Assembly (NCBI RefSeq): GCF_004358025.1
Contig: NZ_SMTL01000003.1
Coordinates: 124,001-188,000, forward strand
Origin: Rhizobium deserti
GTDB lineage: Bacteria > Pseudomonadota > Alphaproteobacteria > Rhizobiales > Rhizobiaceae
DNA length: 64,000 nt
Direction: 5' to 3'
In this document: positions 1 through 9,190 of the stretch, one piece after another
How the letters are laid out: the number at the start of each line of letters is the position of its first letter
Numbering within the stretch: the stretch's first letter is position 1
The notes under the pieces: model-generated
What the model saw: the letters and a program-made list of their open reading frames with translations, nothing else
Told to the model about the DNA's origin: nothing
Databases searched by the model: none
Program-made: the position numbers and the translations under genes

Positions 1-891
<891 letters not shown>

Positions 892-1544
892 AATCAAATA
901 CAGCGCAGGCGCAAATGCTGACATTTTCGACCGAGACGATGTGCCTTTTCGATACATTGACGTTTTGAGTCAATGTTAGAAGGCTGAATATTAGCCGAGG
1001 TCAATCGACTGCCTGTAGTTCTTGCTTAAATGGCCGGGAACAAGTTGACTTGGCCTGCCCAAGCGGCTGATCACACTCTTTATACCTGACAATATTGTAT
1101 CATCCTCCTGCCAATGCTGTGCCCGGGCCCGGGAAAAGTTGCGGATCTGCAAGGCGTTAACTCAATATTAAATGATGCCCGCTTACATTCAGGATGATCG
1201 CGGAAGTTACATTTCGTCCATCTAGTTTCGCTCACGCATACAATGCTTTTCGCTGCGAGAACTGTTGGCCGGATAAGACGTTCGCATTCATCGGCGTGGG
1301 GGGTCAGAGCTTAATCGGCTCTGGAAGCATGATGCCCTTCCCGTGCGCAGGCTCGTGCGAGCCATGTCTCACTAATGTTTCGTCCGATGAAATAACCCGA
1401 GTTGTGGTCGCCGAGTGCGTCCGACTGCGTGGGCGCTTCTTCGGCGGGTGCATCATGCGCCTGGGGTTGCCTTGAGGGCCTTTGCCCTCGCGACCACGGA
1501 CAGGGGAATGCGTACGTGATCAACCAGCACCGAGGGCGCACTAA
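892..1544. other. Intergenic region upstream of the first repeat protein
   Basis: No convincing gene lies in this 653-bp stretch; the short ORFs inside it have no recognisable product. It holds an 8-bp-arm inverted repeat at 954-976, a perfect 10-bp palindrome ACAATATTGT at 1089-1098 and a 12-bp CCCGGGCCCGGG palindrome at 1122-1133. The left half is AT-richer than the surrounding coding DNA, which fits a regulatory region for the repeat gene that starts at 1545. Confidence 0.5.
954..976. repeat. Inverted repeat after glf
   Basis: Arms ACATTGAC and GTCAATGT are perfect inverted copies separated by seven bases. It lies 62 bp past the glf stop. No T-run follows, so an operator is as likely as a weak terminator. 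Confidence 0.45.
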
Positions 1545-4500
1545 ATGACTTCCATCGTACAGAATTTGACCGTCACCCAGATCAAGGCGATGTCGACAGC
1601 GACAATCGCATCCTTGTCGACCGACGACGTTGCAGCACTGACCTCCAATCAGCTACAGGCACTTTCTTCTTCGCAGGTCGCTGCGATCGAAACTGAAGAC
1701 TTCGCCGTCATCTCGTCCGCAAGCCTCAGCGCGCTTTCCGCAGCAGCCGTCCTGGGCATGACGACCGACCAGATTTCCACACTGACCTCTGCCAACATTA
1801 CTGGCCTTACGAGCTCCCAGCTCTCAGCCATGTACACGGACCAGGTCGCAGCGCTCGACGACACGCAGGTTGATGCTCTTACGAGCCAGCAGATTGGTGC
1901 ATTCGGCTCGGCAGCAATGGCGGTCATGGAGACCTCTGAGCTTGCACTCTTTTCTACCGACGATATCGCCGCGATCAGCACCAATGCACTTGCAGCACTG
2001 GCCTCGGAAGATCTCGCAGCTTTCGGCTCGAACGTCACTGCACTGACCTCCAAGCAGGTCGCAGCGCTCTCTACAGACGTCGTCGCTTCGCTTGGTTCCG
2101 ACATTGTTTCTGCCCTGAGTTCTGAGCAGATCGGCGCCCTGACGTCAAAGCAGGTCGTTGCTCTTTCGACCGGCAGCCTTGCATCCATCGATGCCGCAAA
2201 TATTGCTGCCATGGACGCCAAGGTGGTTGCAGCTCTGTCGACCGATCAGGTCGCTGCCTTGAATACCGACCAGGTTACCGCACTCGTCAGCTCGCACATT
2301 GCTGCCCTCGGCTCGGGCGCGATCGCTGCTCTGGCTAGCGACGAGATTGCAACCTTCACCACGGACGAGATCGCTGCCATCAGCACCAAGGCTCTTGCAG
2401 GTTTGGCCGCTGAAGATCTTGCAGCACTCGACACCAACGTTACGGCTCTGAGCACCAAGCAGATCGCGGCGCTGTCTACCGACCTGCTCGCTGCACTCTC
2501 CAGCGATGTTGTCGCTGCTCTCGGTTCCGACCAGATCGGCGCTCTGACTTCCAAGCAGGTCACGGCTCTGTCGACCGGCAACATTGCCGCCATCGAAGCT
2601 GCAGATATCAGCGCGATGAACTCCAAGACGGTTGCAGCTCTGTCGGACGCCCAGGTCGCTGCCCTCGCCACCGATCAAGTTGACGCCCTGACCTCCGGTC
2701 AGATTGCTGCTCTTGGCTCGGGTGCTATTGCCGCCCTGTCCAGCGACGAGATTGCTACCTTCTCTACCGATGAAGTCGCTGCCCTCAGCAGCAAGGCTCT
2801 GGCAGGATTGGCCGCTGAAGATCTTGCAGCGCTCGACAATAAGGTCACTGCTCTGACCACGAAGCAGATCGCTGCACTCTCTACCGATCTAATTGCTGCA
2901 CTCTCGACCGACGTTGTCGCAGCACTCAGCTCCGACCAGATTGGCGCCCTCACTTCCAAGCAGCTTGCAGCAATGTCGACCGGCAGCATTGCAGCCATCG
3001 AATCGGCTGATATCTCGGCTCTGAACTCCAAGGCTCTTGCTGGTCTCTCGACGGATCAGGTCGCAGCCCTGAGCACTGACCAGGTCGACGCTCTCACCTC
3101 TGGTCAGATCGCTGCCCTCGGCTCAGGTGCCATCGCTGCCCTGGCCAGCGACGAGCTTGCTACCTTCTCGACCGACGAGATTGCCGCCATCAGCAGCAAG
3201 GCTCTGGCAGGATTGGCCGCTGAAGACCTCGCAGCCTTCGACACCAATGTCACCGCTTTGAGCACCAAGCAGGTAGCAGCCCTCTCGACCGGCTTGCTTG
3301 CAGCACTCTCGACCGATGTTGTTGCCTCTCTCAGCTCCGACCAGATCGGCGCTTTGACCTCCAAGCAGGTTGCAGCTCTCTCGACCGCCAGCATCGCAGC
3401 CATCGACTCGGCGGACATCAGCGCCTTGAATTCCAAGGCAATCGCTGGTCTGTCCACCGATCAGGTTGCCGCCCTCAGCACCGACCAGGTAACAGCCCTG
3501 ACTTCCGGTCAGATTGCTGCCCTGAGCTCGGGTGCCATCGCCGCCCTGTCGAGCGACGAGATCGAAACCTTCTCGACCGACGAGATTGCTGCGATCAACA
3601 CCAAGGCTCTGGCAGGATTGGCTGCTGAAGACCTCCTCGCCTTTGGCAACAATGTCACGGCTCTGAGCACCAAGCAGGTAGCGGCTCTTGCAACCGGCTT
3701 GCTCGCTGCCCTCTCCACCGATGTTGTCGCAGCTCTGAACTCCGACCAGATCGGCGCTCTGACCTCCAAACAGGTAGCGGCTCTCTCGACCGGCAGCATC
3801 GCCGCCATCGAAGCAGCTGATATCGGAGCGATGAACTCCAAGACGATCGCCGCGCTTTCGACCGATCAGGTTGCTGCGCTCGGCACAGACCAGGTTGACG
3901 CTTTGACCTCCGGTCAGATCTCTGGCCTCAGCTCGGGTGCCATCGCCGCTCTGTCGAGCGACGAGATCGCAACCTTCACGACCGATGAAGTCGCTGCGAT
4001 CAGCACGAAGGCCCTGGCAGGATTGGCTGCTGAAGACCTCACGGCTCTCGACACGAAGGTCACTGCTCTGACGACCAAGCAGATCGCTGCACTTTCGACC
4101 GATCTGATTGCCGCGCTCACCACTGACATTGTTGCAGGCTTCAGCTCCGACCAGATCGGCGCCCTGACCTCTAAGCAGGTTGCGGCTCTGTCGACCGGAA
4201 GCATCGCAGCAATCGATGCCGTAGACATCAGCGCCTTGAACTCCAAGGTTCTGGCTGCCCTGTCGACCGGCCAGATTGCAGCCTTGGACACTGACCAGGT
4301 TGCGGCTCTGAGCAGCTCGCAGGTTGCGGCCCTCAGCTCCGGCGCAATCGCCGCCTTGTCGAGCGACGAAATCGCCACCTTCTCGACGGACGATATCGCA
4401 GCGATCAGCACCAAGGCTCTGGCTGGCTTGGTTTCGGAAGACTTCGCAGCACTTGGTTCGGACGAACTGGCTGCCTTCTCTTCTAAGCAGATCCAGGCAC

Positions 4501-4550
4501 TGAACAACGATCAGGTTGCTGCCATCATCGCAGCTTACGCTGCAGTCTGA
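1545..4550 (+). CDS. Octapeptide-repeat Ser/Thr/Ala-rich protein, 1001 aa
   Basis: I do not recognise a named family. Nearly the whole protein is built of eight-residue units with consensus L-(S/T)-(S/T)-x-Q-(V/I)-A-A. About residues 163-970 form a higher-order repeat of 135 residues (sixteen octads and one heptad containing VTA). The N-terminus MTSIVQNLTVTQI and the C-terminal DQVAAIIAAYAAV match the ends of the 2278-aa protein at 9191-16027, so the two are paralogues with shared caps. No signal peptide, membrane segment or Cys is visible. GAGGG at 1531-1535 precedes the ATG. A strong terminator follows at 4573-4604. The next gene encodes a GT41-type O-glycosyltransferase, and the many Ser/Thr in register make this protein a plausible substrate; that is inference. 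A secreted or surface-layer-like structural role is possible but not shown. Confidence 0.85.
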   Translation: MTSIVQNLTVTQIKAMSTATIASLSTDDVAALTSNQLQALSSSQVAAIETEDFAVISSASLSALSAAAVLGMTTDQISTLTSANITGLTSSQLSAMYTDQVAALDDTQVDALTSQQIGAFGSAAMAVMETSELALFSTDDIAAISTNALAALASEDLAAFGSNVTALTSKQVAALSTDVVASLGSDIVSALSSEQIGALTSKQVVALSTGSLASIDAANIAAMDAKVVAALSTDQVAALNTDQVTALVSSHIAALGSGAIAALASDEIATFTTDEIAAISTKALAGLAAEDLAALDTNVTALSTKQIAALSTDLLAALSSDVVAALGSDQIGALTSKQVTALSTGNIAAIEAADISAMNSKTVAALSDAQVAALATDQVDALTSGQIAALGSGAIAALSSDEIATFSTDEVAALSSKALAGLAAEDLAALDNKVTALTTKQIAALSTDLIAALSTDVVAALSSDQIGALTSKQLAAMSTGSIAAIESADISALNSKALAGLSTDQVAALSTDQVDALTSGQIAALGSGAIAALASDELATFSTDEIAAISSKALAGLAAEDLAAFDTNVTALSTKQVAALSTGLLAALSTDVVASLSSDQIGALTSKQVAALSTASIAAIDSADISALNSKAIAGLSTDQVAALSTDQVTALTSGQIAALSSGAIAALSSDEIETFSTDEIAAINTKALAGLAAEDLLAFGNNVTALSTKQVAALATGLLAALSTDVVAALNSDQIGALTSKQVAALSTGSIAAIEAADIGAMNSKTIAALSTDQVAALGTDQVDALTSGQISGLSSGAIAALSSDEIATFTTDEVAAISTKALAGLAAEDLTALDTKVTALTTKQIAALSTDLIAALTTDIVAGFSSDQIGALTSKQVAALSTGSIAAIDAVDISALNSKVLAALSTGQIAALDTDQVAALSSSQVAALSSGAIAALSSDEIATFSTDDIAAISTKALAGLVSEDFAALGSDELAAFSSKQIQALNNDQVAAIIAAYAAV
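2031..4460 (+). repeat. Six tandem 405-bp units inside the repeat gene
   Basis: The codons for VTAL recur in register at 2031 and again exactly 5 x 405 bp later at 4056. A highly conserved stretch encoding KALAGLAAEDL recurs near 2392, 2797, 3202, 3607 and 4012. Each 405-bp unit codes 135 residues. The boundary chosen is approximate because the octads continue on both sides. The conservation at DNA level implies recent duplication or gene conversion. Confidence 0.85.
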
Positions 4551-4572
4551 TAAGTAGCCTTGCTTGAACAGC

Positions 4573-4604
4573 GGCGGCGCGGCTTCGGTCGCGCCGCCTT
4601 TTTT
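4573..4604 (+). terminator. Rho-independent terminator after the first repeat gene
   Basis: A 9-bp perfect GC stem (GGCGGCGCG with CGCGCCGCC) extends by two pairs to a UUCG tetraloop and is followed directly by six T. It lies 22 bp past the stop codon and separates this gene from the downstream glycosyltransferase. Confidence 0.92.
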
Positions 4605-4738
4605 GTTTATGGCTTCTGGGCGCCCTACCCCACGGCGCCCGGTTGTATCTACCAGCCCTGCGCAAGCTAACTGGAATATGCGTGACGAGACGCCCGGGAG
4701 CGTCAATCCCCAGTTCGGCTGGCTTGCAAGGGATGGTC

Positions 4739-6787
4739 ATGAACGCAAATATCGCATCTTCTGTCGCTCAGGCTTCGCCCCTGGCAAGCATTCTGCAAAA
4801 GGCCCAGAACCAACAGCTTTCTATTGGCGACCTGCTGCAAGTGGCTGAGGCCCTTAACTCGAGCGGCCAGGAAGCCCGGGCGGTCGAGGTCTATAAGGTC
4901 TGGCTCGCGTTCAACGAAACCCATCCGCTCGCGCATATCGTTTATTTCAACTATTCCGTGACGCTGAAGCAGACCGGTGATCCCGCAGGCGCCATCCAGG
5001 CCCTACGAGCAAGCACCAAGCTCGAGCCGCAATTCGGCCCGGCGCACATCAATCTCGGACGAGCGCTGGAGGATTACGGCCTGATCAACCAGGCCGTTCA
5101 GCAGTGGCGCAGCTATCTCGACCTGACGACCGAAGTCACGCCGGACCGGATCAGCAACCGCCTGATGACGCTTCAGCACATCGGCCGGGTGCTTGAGAAT
5201 GCCGGAAAGCTCGAAGATGCCGAGACAGCCATGTGGCAGGCGATCGAACTGCAGCCGACCAAGCCGGAGGCGGCGCAGCATTGGAGTGCGATACGCCAGC
5301 GGCAGTGCAAGTGGCCGTTGTTGACATCGTCCCAGCACGTATCGGCCCGACAGCTTCTCGACGCCATGTCGCCACTGACGCTGTCCTGTTTTTCCGACGA
5401 TCCGATCTTCCAGCTCGCCAAGGCTTATCGCTATAATAAGCATCTCGTCGGCGGGCCTGTCGACCTCAACGCATTCCCGCGCAAGGCGCCGAAGCAGAAG
5501 ACCGGCACCGGCCAGCGCGTTCGTGTCGGCTATCTTTCTTCCGACCTGCGCGATCATGCAGTCGGCTTCGCGCTTCGCGAAGTTCTCGAACTGCACGACA
5601 AGAACAGCGTCGAAGTCTACGCCTATTATTGCGGCGAGCCCCGCACCAACGACCCTACCCAGGATCGCATAAAGGCAGCCACGGACGCGTGGCGCGATAT
5701 CGCCACCATGAGCGATGTGGACATCGCGACGCTGATCCGCCGTGACGAGATCGACGTGCTGGTGGACGTCAATGGCTACACGAAACATGCACGCACCAAG
5801 GTTTTTGCTTATCGGCCAGCACCGGTCATCGTCAGCTTCTGCGGCTATCCCGGCACGATGGGCAGCCCCTTCCATCAGTACATGATCGCTGACGACCATA
5901 TTGTGCCGGTCGAAAACGAAATCTACTACACCGAAAAGGTGCTGCGGATCGCCTGCAACCAGCCTCTCGACCGTAAGCGCGTCATCGCGTCGAAGCCGAG
6001 CCGAAAGGAAGCCGGTCTTCCAGAGAACGCCTTCGTTTATGCCTGCTTCAACGGCATGCAGAAAATCACCGCCAACTGCTTCGACCGCTGGATGAAGATC
6101 CTCGCCGCCACGCCCGGCAGTGTTCTGTGGCTGCTGGCCGGTGACGAGGACGCTAATGTTCGGCTGCGTCAGCTGGCCGAGCAAAAGGGCGTGGCGCCAG
6201 AGCGGCTGATCTTCGCGCCCAAGGCACCCAATGCAAACCATTTGGCGCGTATCGCCGTGGCAGATCTTTTTCTCGATACCTTCCCTTACGGCGCCCATTC
6301 GACGGCGTCCGACGCAATCACCATGGGTCTGCCGATCATGACCATGCCAGGCAATGGCTTCGCGTCCCGCTTCTGCGCCAGCATTGTCGCGGCGGCAGGC
6401 GTGCCGGAGATGGCATGTGCGACGCCGGAAGAGTATGTCCAACGAGCTATCGGCTTCGCCCACAACCGCCAGAGCCTCGATGCCGTCCGTCAATCCTTGC
6501 AGAGCCAGCGCGAGACGAGTGCCCTTCGCGACATTCCGGGCCTAGCCCGGCGGCTGGAAGAATTGTTCTGGCAGATGCAAGGCGAGTGCGAACGCGGCGA
6601 GACGCCGGTCCCTGACCTGCGCAATCTCGACCTGTACTACGAGATCGGCGCCGATCTGGTGCTGGAAGACGTGGAATTCGAAAACAGCCAGAGCTATCGC
6701 AAGCGCTACTTGAAGAAGCTCGCGCAATGGCACGACTATGCGCCGATCCCCTATGACCGCCGCCTTTGGACTGAGCCGAGAGCCTGA
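4739..6787 (+). CDS. TPR and GT41 O-GlcNAc-transferase-like glycosyltransferase
   Basis: The product is about 682 residues. The first 200 or so hold tetratricopeptide-like helices (for example the segments around ALRASTKLEPQFGPAHINLG and TAMWQAIELQPTKPEAAQHW). The C-terminal half is the SPINDLY/OGT catalytic region: VRVGYLSSDLRDHAVGF, with the His expected at the start of the GT-B fold, then YRPAPVIVSFCGYPGTMG, then IFAPKAPNANHLARIAVADLFLDT spread across the nucleotide-binding lobe. Family members transfer a sugar from a UDP donor to Ser/Thr of proteins in the cytoplasm. ATG 4739 is preferred over ATG 4733 because AAGGG at 4728-4732 is then six bases away. It lies directly downstream of a Ser/Thr-rich repeat protein but behind a strong terminator, so it should have its own promoter in 4605-4738. 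The actual sugar and target are unknown. Confidence 0.85.
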   Translation: MNANIASSVAQASPLASILQKAQNQQLSIGDLLQVAEALNSSGQEARAVEVYKVWLAFNETHPLAHIVYFNYSVTLKQTGDPAGAIQALRASTKLEPQFGPAHINLGRALEDYGLINQAVQQWRSYLDLTTEVTPDRISNRLMTLQHIGRVLENAGKLEDAETAMWQAIELQPTKPEAAQHWSAIRQRQCKWPLLTSSQHVSARQLLDAMSPLTLSCFSDDPIFQLAKAYRYNKHLVGGPVDLNAFPRKAPKQKTGTGQRVRVGYLSSDLRDHAVGFALREVLELHDKNSVEVYAYYCGEPRTNDPTQDRIKAATDAWRDIATMSDVDIATLIRRDEIDVLVDVNGYTKHARTKVFAYRPAPVIVSFCGYPGTMGSPFHQYMIADDHIVPVENEIYYTEKVLRIACNQPLDRKRVIASKPSRKEAGLPENAFVYACFNGMQKITANCFDRWMKILAATPGSVLWLLAGDEDANVRLRQLAEQKGVAPERLIFAPKAPNANHLARIAVADLFLDTFPYGAHSTASDAITMGLPIMTMPGNGFASRFCASIVAAAGVPEMACATPEEYVQRAIGFAHNRQSLDAVRQSLQSQRETSALRDIPGLARRLEELFWQMQGECERGETPVPDLRNLDLYYEIGADLVLEDVEFENSQSYRKRYLKKLAQWHDYAPIPYDRRLWTEPRA

Positions 6788-6801
6788 TCGAGTTCTGTCG
6801 A

Positions 6802-6830
6802 CAATACGCCGCCCCACCGGCGGCGTATTG
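6802..6830 (+). terminator. Perfect 12-bp hairpin after the GT41 gene
   Basis: CAATACGCCGCC and GGCGGCGTATTG are perfect inverted copies with a five-base loop, 14 bp after the stop codon. The stem is typical of a terminator, but eleven C (6831-6841) follow instead of a T-run. On the other strand the stem is preceded by G, so it is a poor terminator there too. Confidence 0.6.
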
Positions 6831-6841
6831 CCCCCCCCCCC
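6831..6841. repeat. Homopolymeric C(11) tract
   Basis: Eleven consecutive C directly abut the hairpin after the GT41 gene. Tracts of this length are prone to slippage in replication and in sequencing, so the exact length is uncertain. Confidence 0.75.
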
Positions 6842-7061
6842 GGCGCCGGCTGATGAACGTCAGCCCATCAGTGGCCCGATCCAGACCTGTGTCGCCGTAC
6901 CCCCTCAGAATCGTATCCATCACATCTCTGCAAGCATGTAACGTCTCATCAGCTTGAGCATTAGCTGCTGGATCGAAAGGCTGGTCAGTCGGCACACTGT
7001 TCCGAAATATCGGACGAACGCCAGCCGGCAGCCATCATCGCCAGCATCCCCACGATAACGC

Positions 7062-7093
7062 AAAGCGCCGACCAGGAAGCTGGCCGGCGCTTT
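7062..7093 (-). terminator. Probable terminator of the HAD gene
   Basis: Arms AAAGCGCCG and CGGCGCTTT form a 9-bp stem 36 bp past the stop of the - strand HAD gene. The T-run in the - direction is poor (three T within the stem and GTTATCG after), so confidence is moderate. Confidence 0.5.
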
Positions 7094-7128
7094 GGTGCAT
7101 TTTATTATCTGGGAGTTCTTTGAACCTG

Positions 7129-8898
7129 TCAGACGGACGCCGCAGGCGCCCCGACCACGGCCACGCCACGCCGCAAATTCCGGCCTTGGGCTTCCGCAAG
7201 CGACAGCAGGCGCAAAGCATTGCGCGGAAGCAGTCCCATCATCGCTCCGGCAGCAGCCTGCACAAGCTCGAGCGATGGACCGGCCTGCATGGGTTCCACC
7301 TTGTTCAGGATGGGAAGGAACTGGAAGAAGGCAGTGCGCATCTCGGCGATAGTTCTGCGCATCTTTTCATCGTATTCATTCGGCTGCGCCTCTATCGTCA
7401 CCAGATGATCCTGGACCGATGTCCCGACGGCTGAGCCTTCCAATGATGCGTTGAGCGCTTCGATGAAAATCCTGTAGGCGAAGAAATCCCGGTAGACGAG
7501 CGCATCCATCTTCGGAATACCCGGTACGTTTTCCGGATCTTCGGCAACGAGAATGCAAGGCTTGACCTGGTCCCTCAGATCCAGGTGATCGACGATATGG
7601 TTCAGCGAGCGGCCTGTGCCGACGAAGTCCACGAGCAGGGTCTTCCGGCCGAAATGCGACCTCAGATAAGCTTCGTATTCTTCCGTGGCGGAATAGCAAA
7701 GCGTCCGAGAGATCCTGACATAGCTGGCCGGCGGCATGCCCTGCCGGACGAAATGATCGCAGGACAGCAGCTCGTAGAAAAGATTGCAGTCTCGCGAGGC
7801 GGTCATGATCCTGTCGGCACCGCAATCGGCGGCCAGATGACGGACCCAGAAGGCGCCGAGGATCATCAGGGGAATGTTGAGACTGATTTGCCCGAAAAGC
7901 GCATTCCGCACCGCCACGTCACGATGGAATGTTTGCAGCCGCAGCTCCCGGACCGCATGCGCATAGGGTGCGAGACCCGCGCTGTGCAGGATCTCTTCCG
8001 TCTTGTCCCACTTGGATATTGTGACGAGATTACCGGGAATGCCGAATGCCGCGGGGCTGCTGATATCCGCATGCGGATTATCCCCGAAATGGGCGCGCAG
8101 CTTGTACTCTTCCTTGATGCCGGGCCAGATCGTGCGGTGATGCTTGCCGTAGTTGCTCAGATAGAGCTTGTTCTGTAGCCCGCATTTCTCTCGAAGCACC
8201 TTTTCGATGAAACTGCGCGGAAGATACATGTCCGAGATGATGATGTCGTGCGGATTGACGAAAGCGATCACCTGGCGGATCGGCATGAGGGTTTCCCACT
8301 CCTCCTCCAGTTCCACCAGCTTGGCGACCTTTGCCTGCCGTTCGGTCAGGGAACCCTCGGCAACGAGCATGTCGTAAATGTCGTCCAGACCATAGGACCG
8401 ACGACCGAATATGCTCATCTCTACATGATGGCGGCGGGTCGCAAAACCGGCGATGCCGAGCTTGCCTTCAACCTTAACGAAGACAGCAAGAGGATTGAAG
8501 CAACGCCGGGCCACCAAAGTATCGAATACGTCGAAGCTCTGGATACCTGCATGATAATCGGAATCGTTCTCGAACAGGAAATGCCTGTTGCCGGGCACGT
8601 CGTGGCCGGGCAGCGGGCTGATGAAGGTCCCGGTCAGATAGGGCTTTCCGGTTTCCGAGAAAGCAAGCTCCATGCGGCAGGTGGTGATCCCGTTGTGACT
8701 GAGAATGTTGACGCCGCCCGCATCCAGTTCCCAGTAGGACTCGTTGGCATGATGGTAGCCCACGACGAACCCGTTCGGATGGAAGACAAAGGTGTTGCTG
8801 AGCGGCTTCTCTCGGTCTTCCACGCGGAAGGTAAATGTTCGGGAAGTGAGCCATTCAGCGGCCACGGATGCAGTGCGCAGGTCTACCGCGAGTGTCAT
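7129..8898 (-). CDS. HAD-superfamily hydrolase-like protein, glycan-associated type
   Basis: The product is 589 residues. Residues 1-95 form a beta-rich N-terminal domain with the text HPNGFVVGYHHANESYWEL. From about residue 120 there is a HAD-like core starting SFDVFDTLVARR, where D123 and D126 occupy the DxxD/DxD positions expected of motif I. IIISDMYLPRSFI (about residues 210-222) fits motif II and HFGDNPHADI fits the motif IV region. Proteins of this build are common in polysaccharide and glycosyltransferase clusters; their reaction is mostly unproven. The gene is convergent with the GT41 gene and divergent from the 2278-aa repeat gene, with 292 bp between their starts that must hold both promoters. 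I infer a role in the same glycan or surface-protein process, without direct proof. Confidence 0.7.
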   Translation of the reverse strand: MTLAVDLRTASVAAEWLTSRTFTFRVEDREKPLSNTFVFHPNGFVVGYHHANESYWELDAGGVNILSHNGITTCRMELAFSETGKPYLTGTFISPLPGHDVPGNRHFLFENDSDYHAGIQSFDVFDTLVARRCFNPLAVFVKVEGKLGIAGFATRRHHVEMSIFGRRSYGLDDIYDMLVAEGSLTERQAKVAKLVELEEEWETLMPIRQVIAFVNPHDIIISDMYLPRSFIEKVLREKCGLQNKLYLSNYGKHHRTIWPGIKEEYKLRAHFGDNPHADISSPAAFGIPGNLVTISKWDKTEEILHSAGLAPYAHAVRELRLQTFHRDVAVRNALFGQISLNIPLMILGAFWVRHLAADCGADRIMTASRDCNLFYELLSCDHFVRQGMPPASYVRISRTLCYSATEEYEAYLRSHFGRKTLLVDFVGTGRSLNHIVDHLDLRDQVKPCILVAEDPENVPGIPKMDALVYRDFFAYRIFIEALNASLEGSAVGTSVQDHLVTIEAQPNEYDEKMRRTIAEMRTAFFQFLPILNKVEPMQAGPSLELVQAAAGAMMGLLPRNALRLLSLAEAQGRNLRRGVAVVGAPAASV

Positions 8899-9190
8899 GG
8901 GATCCCCAGATTCGGTTCAGTCAGCTCCCTTTTAAGCCAAGCTACCTTGCTCGGAACTGGAACTGCCGATGCGCGATACAACCGGTTGTCCCCGCGCGGG
9001 ACTACCTCAAGCTTCAGGCAAGCCAATGGCGGCTATTGCTCTTGCGAGGCGGAATTCTGCGTTGGCATGACCTCGGCGCCAGGAATGCCATCTCGATGCC
9101 GATACGGCATCTGCGACCAAACATAGACACAGCTTCTTTATTCATTTCGCCAGATCCGATTACGGCAATCCAGATCAAGGACCACAGCGT

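Larger units (their letters stand above)
6788..7128. other. Convergent intergenic region with hairpins and a poly-C run
   Basis: The 341-bp gap between the converging glycosyltransferase and HAD genes holds a 12-bp-stem hairpin, an 11-C homopolymer and a second hairpin (separate entries). No gene is seen; the antisense ORFs crossing it have no recognisable product. Confidence 0.6.

Noticed and set aside
1194..1475. 93-codon ORF upstream of the repeat gene
   Set aside because: No ribosome site, atypical composition and no recognisable product; the region looks regulatory.
2031..4460. CRISPR array
   Set aside because: Repeats are coding, contiguous and 24/405 bp in period with no spacers.
1649..4706. 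Long antisense ORFs inside the first repeat gene (up to 527 codons)
   Set aside because: They mirror the 24-bp and 405-bp repeats in other frames, which are stop-poor by composition. They lack ribosome sites and recognisable domains.
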